Origin: SCTD01 sp038256525 | GTDB taxonomy: Bacteria; Actinomycetota; Actinomycetes; Mycobacteriales; SCTD01 | NCBI GenBank assembly: GCA_038256525.1 | Contig: JBBSKF010000127.1 | Location: forward strand, 1 to 10,436 | Direction: 5' to 3' | DNA length: 10,436 nt | Shown: piece by piece, positions 8,204-10,436 of the stretch | How positions within the stretch are numbered: position 1 is the first letter of the stretch | Layout of the letters: each line of letters begins with the position of its first letter | The notes under the pieces: model-generated | The model's database searches: none | Told to the model about the DNA's origin: nothing | Seen by the model: only the letters and a program-made list of their open reading frames with translations | Translations under genes and position numbers: made by a program

Positions 8204-9406
8204 TCATGGCTGGACCTTAGCTGCGGACAGGATGCCGGGAAGCGCCTGGAGGAAAGCGTCGAGCTGCTCCCGGGTGACGACCAGGGCCGGCGCGAGCCGC
8301 AGCACGTCCGGTGCGGTGGCGTTGATGAGGAATCCGGCTTCCCGGGCGGCCATCTCGGCAGCGACCGCGACAGGCTCGCGGAGCACCAAGCCGAGCCAGA
8401 GCCCGAGCCCCCGGACCTGCTTCACCAACGGATGGGCGAGCTGCTCGATGCCGCCACGCAGGTGGTCGCCCAGGACCTGCGCCGCGTGAAGCAGGTCGTC
8501 CTGCTCGACGGTGCGCAGGACCGCGAGGGCGGCCGCGCAGGCGATCGGGTTGCCGCCGAAGGTGGTCCCGTGATCACCCTTGCCGAAGGCGCCGGCGGCC
8601 CGGCCGTTGGCGATGACCGCCCCGATGGGCAGCCCGCCGCCGAGCGCCTTGGCCATCGTGACGAGGTCCGGTACGACGCCCGGTGCGGTCACCCGGCTGG
8701 TCAGCCAGGCGCCTGCCCGGCCGACGCCGCCCTGGATCTCGTCGAGGTGCAGCAGCGCGCCGGTGCGATCGCAGGCCTCGCGGGCCGCCTCCAGGAAGCC
8801 CGTCGGCGGGACGACGACGCCGGCCTCACCCATGACCGGCTCGAGGACCACGCTGGCGGTCCGGTCGGTGACGGCGGCGCGCAGGGCGTCGCCGTCGCCG
8901 TACGGCACGAAGGTGACCGGACCGGGCAGCGGCTCGAAGGGCGTGCGCTTCGCCGGTTGGCCGGTGATCGCGAGCGCCCCCATCGTGCGGCCGTGGAAGG
9001 CCCCCTCACACGCGACCCAGCCGCCTCCCGGACGCAACCGGCGGGACAGCTTGAGGCCCGCCTCGTTGGCCTCGGCGCCGGAGTTGGTGAACAGCACCCG
9101 GCTGTCCGGGCCGGCACCCACCAGCGCCTTCAACCGCTCGGCCAGCTCGATGCCCAGCGGGTGCGCGACGAGGTTGCTGGTGTGGCCGAGGGTCGCCACC
9201 TGGGCGCGCACCGCCTCGACGACCGCCGGATGGGCGTGGCCGAGAAGGTTGACGGCGATGCCGCCGAGCAGGTCCACGTAGACCCGACCGTCGACGTCGG
9301 TGACCGTTGCGCCGCTCCCGCTCGCGAGCACCAGCGGCGGGGTGCCGTAGTTGCCCATCAGGGCGGCATCCCAGCGCTGCTGCCACTTCTCGGTGTCGGT
9401 GGTCAC
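8204..9406 (-). CDS. argD: acetylornithine aminotransferase
   Basis: ArgD is a PLP enzyme that makes N-acetylornithine from N-acetylglutamate semialdehyde with glutamate as amino donor. The 400-residue protein is a class III aminotransferase. It shows NSGAEANE (108-115), FHGRT (137-141), the cofactor-ring LDEIQGG (221-227) with Asp222, the PLP-linking Lys253 in TMAKALGGGLPIGA, and TTFGGNP (281-287) for the phosphate. The GTG start at 9406 overlaps the argB stop in GTGA; a longer open frame upstream passes through argB and is not ArgD. In many bacteria ArgD also serves as succinyldiaminopimelate aminotransferase for lysine; that cannot be judged here. The position between argB and argF supports the arginine role. 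Confidence 0.96.
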   Translation of the reverse strand: MTTDTEKWQQRWDAALMGNYGTPPLVLASGSGATVTDVDGRVYVDLLGGIAVNLLGHAHPAVVEAVRAQVATLGHTSNLVAHPLGIELAERLKALVGAGPDSRVLFTNSGAEANEAGLKLSRRLRPGGGWVACEGAFHGRTMGALAITGQPAKRTPFEPLPGPVTFVPYGDGDALRAAVTDRTASVVLEPVMGEAGVVVPPTGFLEAAREACDRTGALLHLDEIQGGVGRAGAWLTSRVTAPGVVPDLVTMAKALGGGLPIGAVIANGRAAGAFGKGDHGTTFGGNPIACAAALAVLRTVEQDDLLHAAQVLGDHLRGGIEQLAHPLVKQVRGLGLWLGLVLREPVAVAAEMAAREAGFLINATAPDVLRLAPALVVTREQLDAFLQALPGILSAAKVQP

Positions 9407-10293
9407 GGCAGCACCATCGTGCCGACACCCTCGTCGGTGAACAGCTCGAGCAGCAGACTGTGCGCCACCCGCCCGTCCAGCACGTGCGCGCGGGGGACTC
9501 CGCCGCGCACCGCCCGTAGGCATGCCTCCATCTTGGGCACCATGCCGCTGGACAAGGTCGGCAGCAGGACGTCGAGCGCATCGGCGGTGAGCTCGCTGAG
9601 CACCTCGGACTGCTGCTCGTCGCCGGACCACTCGGCGTAGAGGCCTTCCACGTCGGTGAGCACGACCAGCTTCTCGGCGCCCAGCGCCACCGCGAGCGCG
9701 GCCGCGGCCGTGTCGGCATTGACGTTGAAGACCTCGCCGGCGACACCACGGGCGATGGTCGCGACGACCGGCACCTTGCCGCCGTCGAGCAGCGCCGTGA
9801 CGATCGAGGGCTGCACGTCGACGACCTCCCCCACCAGGCCGATGTCGACCGGCACGCCGTCGACGGTGGCGTCGCGCCGCTCGGCGGTGAACAGGTGGGC
9901 GTCCTCGCCGGACAGCCCGACCGCGAAGGGCCCGTGTGCGTTGATGCTCCCGACCACCTCGGAGTTGACCTGGCCGACGAGCACCATGCGTACGACCTGG
10001 ATGGTGTCCGCGGTCGTGACCCGGAAACCGCCGCGGAACTCGCTGTCCACCCCCAGCCGGTCGAGGTGGGCGGTGATCTGCGGGCCACCCCCGTGCACCA
10101 CGACGACGCGGACGCCGGCGTAGCGCAGGAACACCACGTCCTCGGCGAACGCCTGCTGGAGCGCGGGAGTGGTCATGGCGTTGCCGCCGTACTTCACGAC
10201 GATGGTGCGGCCGGAGAACAGCTTGAGCCAGGGCAGCGCCTCGACCAGCGTGGCCGCCTTGGGCAGGGCGACGTGGCCTCTTGCGCCGGTCAT
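9403..10293 (-). CDS. argB: acetylglutamate kinase
   Basis: ArgB phosphorylates N-acetylglutamate with ATP, the second step from glutamate. The 296-residue protein belongs to the amino-acid kinase family. It has VVKYGGNAM (32-40) with Lys34, VHGGGPQI (66-73), the acetylglutamate-binding EVFNVNADTAAAA stretch (~187-199), LTDVEGLY (212-219) and SGMVPKM (249-255) with Lys254. An N-terminal extension of ~25 residues precedes the first strand, and the C-terminus has ELFTDEGVGT. Both are features of the arginine-inhibited, hexameric type of the kinase, so feedback control by arginine is likely (inference). The ATG at 10293 overlaps the argJ stop in ATGA, and the stop overlaps argD in GTGA, so it is coupled on both sides. 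Confidence 0.97.
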   Translation of the reverse strand: MTGARGHVALPKAATLVEALPWLKLFSGRTIVVKYGGNAMTTPALQQAFAEDVVFLRYAGVRVVVVHGGGPQITAHLDRLGVDSEFRGGFRVTTADTIQVVRMVLVGQVNSEVVGSINAHGPFAVGLSGEDAHLFTAERRDATVDGVPVDIGLVGEVVDVQPSIVTALLDGGKVPVVATIARGVAGEVFNVNADTAAAALAVALGAEKLVVLTDVEGLYAEWSGDEQQSEVLSELTADALDVLLPTLSSGMVPKMEACLRAVRGGVPRAHVLDGRVAHSLLLELFTDEGVGTMVLP

Positions 10294-10436
10294 GTGGAAT
10301 ACGCCGAGTTCTCATGGACGTACGCGGTGGTGAGGTCGTTGGTGCGGATCGTCGCGGTGTGGTCCCCGGCGTGCAGGTCGACCAGGATGTGCACGTCGCG
10401 GCCGTCGAAGCGCACCGTCGCGGGGTCGTCGAAGGC
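10290..10436 (-). CDS. argJ: glutamate N-acetyltransferase ArgJ, C-terminal end (partial)
   Basis: Only the last 48 codons and the stop are in the window; the rest lies beyond the right edge. The translation ends TNDLTTAYVHENSAYST, the typical ArgJ C-terminus in actinobacteria, with the preceding ATIR strand. ArgJ recycles the acetyl group by moving it from N-acetylornithine to glutamate. The bifunctional forms also make acetylglutamate from acetyl-CoA; which type this is cannot be told from the tail. The autocatalytic Thr-Met-Leu cleavage site lies outside the window. The stop overlaps the argB start by four bases (ATGA), and this reading frame is open to the window edge. Confidence 0.93.
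   Translation of the reverse strand, partial: AFDDPATVRFDGRDVHILVDLHAGDHTATIRTNDLTTAYVHENSAYST

Overview
This window is a single minus-strand run of genes from a high-GC actinobacterium. The evidence is the actinobacterial 16S 5' sequence, the actinobacterial-type boxA leader, the frequent GTG starts, the G/C-rich third codon positions, and an arg cluster of the argJBDFRGH type. The genus cannot be fixed from what is visible. No plus-strand gene, insertion sequence, tRNA or CRISPR array is supported.

Read in the direction of transcription (right to left), the window opens with the C-terminal end of argJ. It continues with argB, argD, a stand-alone CheY-like receiver, argF, argR, argG and argH, then mpg (AAG-family 3-methyladenine DNA glycosylase), a short-chain dehydrogenase/reductase and tyrS. 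Junctions are very tight. argJ/argB share ATGA, and argB/argD, argR/argG, argG/argH and mpg/SDR share GTGA. The remaining gaps are 8 to 13 nt, except 40 nt before the receiver gene and about 107 nt before tyrS (35 nt if the most upstream GTG is used). This looks like one long translationally coupled operon. ArgB, ArgD and ArgJ carry glutamate to ornithine; ArgF, ArgG and ArgH carry ornithine to arginine. ArgR is the repressor, encoded inside the operon it should control. argC and the operon promoter with its ARG boxes would lie beyond the right edge.

Positions 365-891 separate tyrS from the 16S rRNA gene and hold no credible protein gene. They contain two strong rrn-type promoters (TTGACG-17-TAGACT and TTGACA-18-TAGGTT), a boxA antitermination element, several leader hairpins and a possible tyrS terminator hairpin. 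Positions 1-364 are the first ~364 nt of 16S rRNA, so an rRNA operon runs off the left edge.

The most unusual element is the response-regulator receiver with no output domain placed between argD and argF, which is not part of the standard arginine cluster. The SDR between mpg and tyrS and the compound rrn promoter region are secondary points. Nothing else in the window points to an undescribed system; most of it is well-conserved housekeeping.
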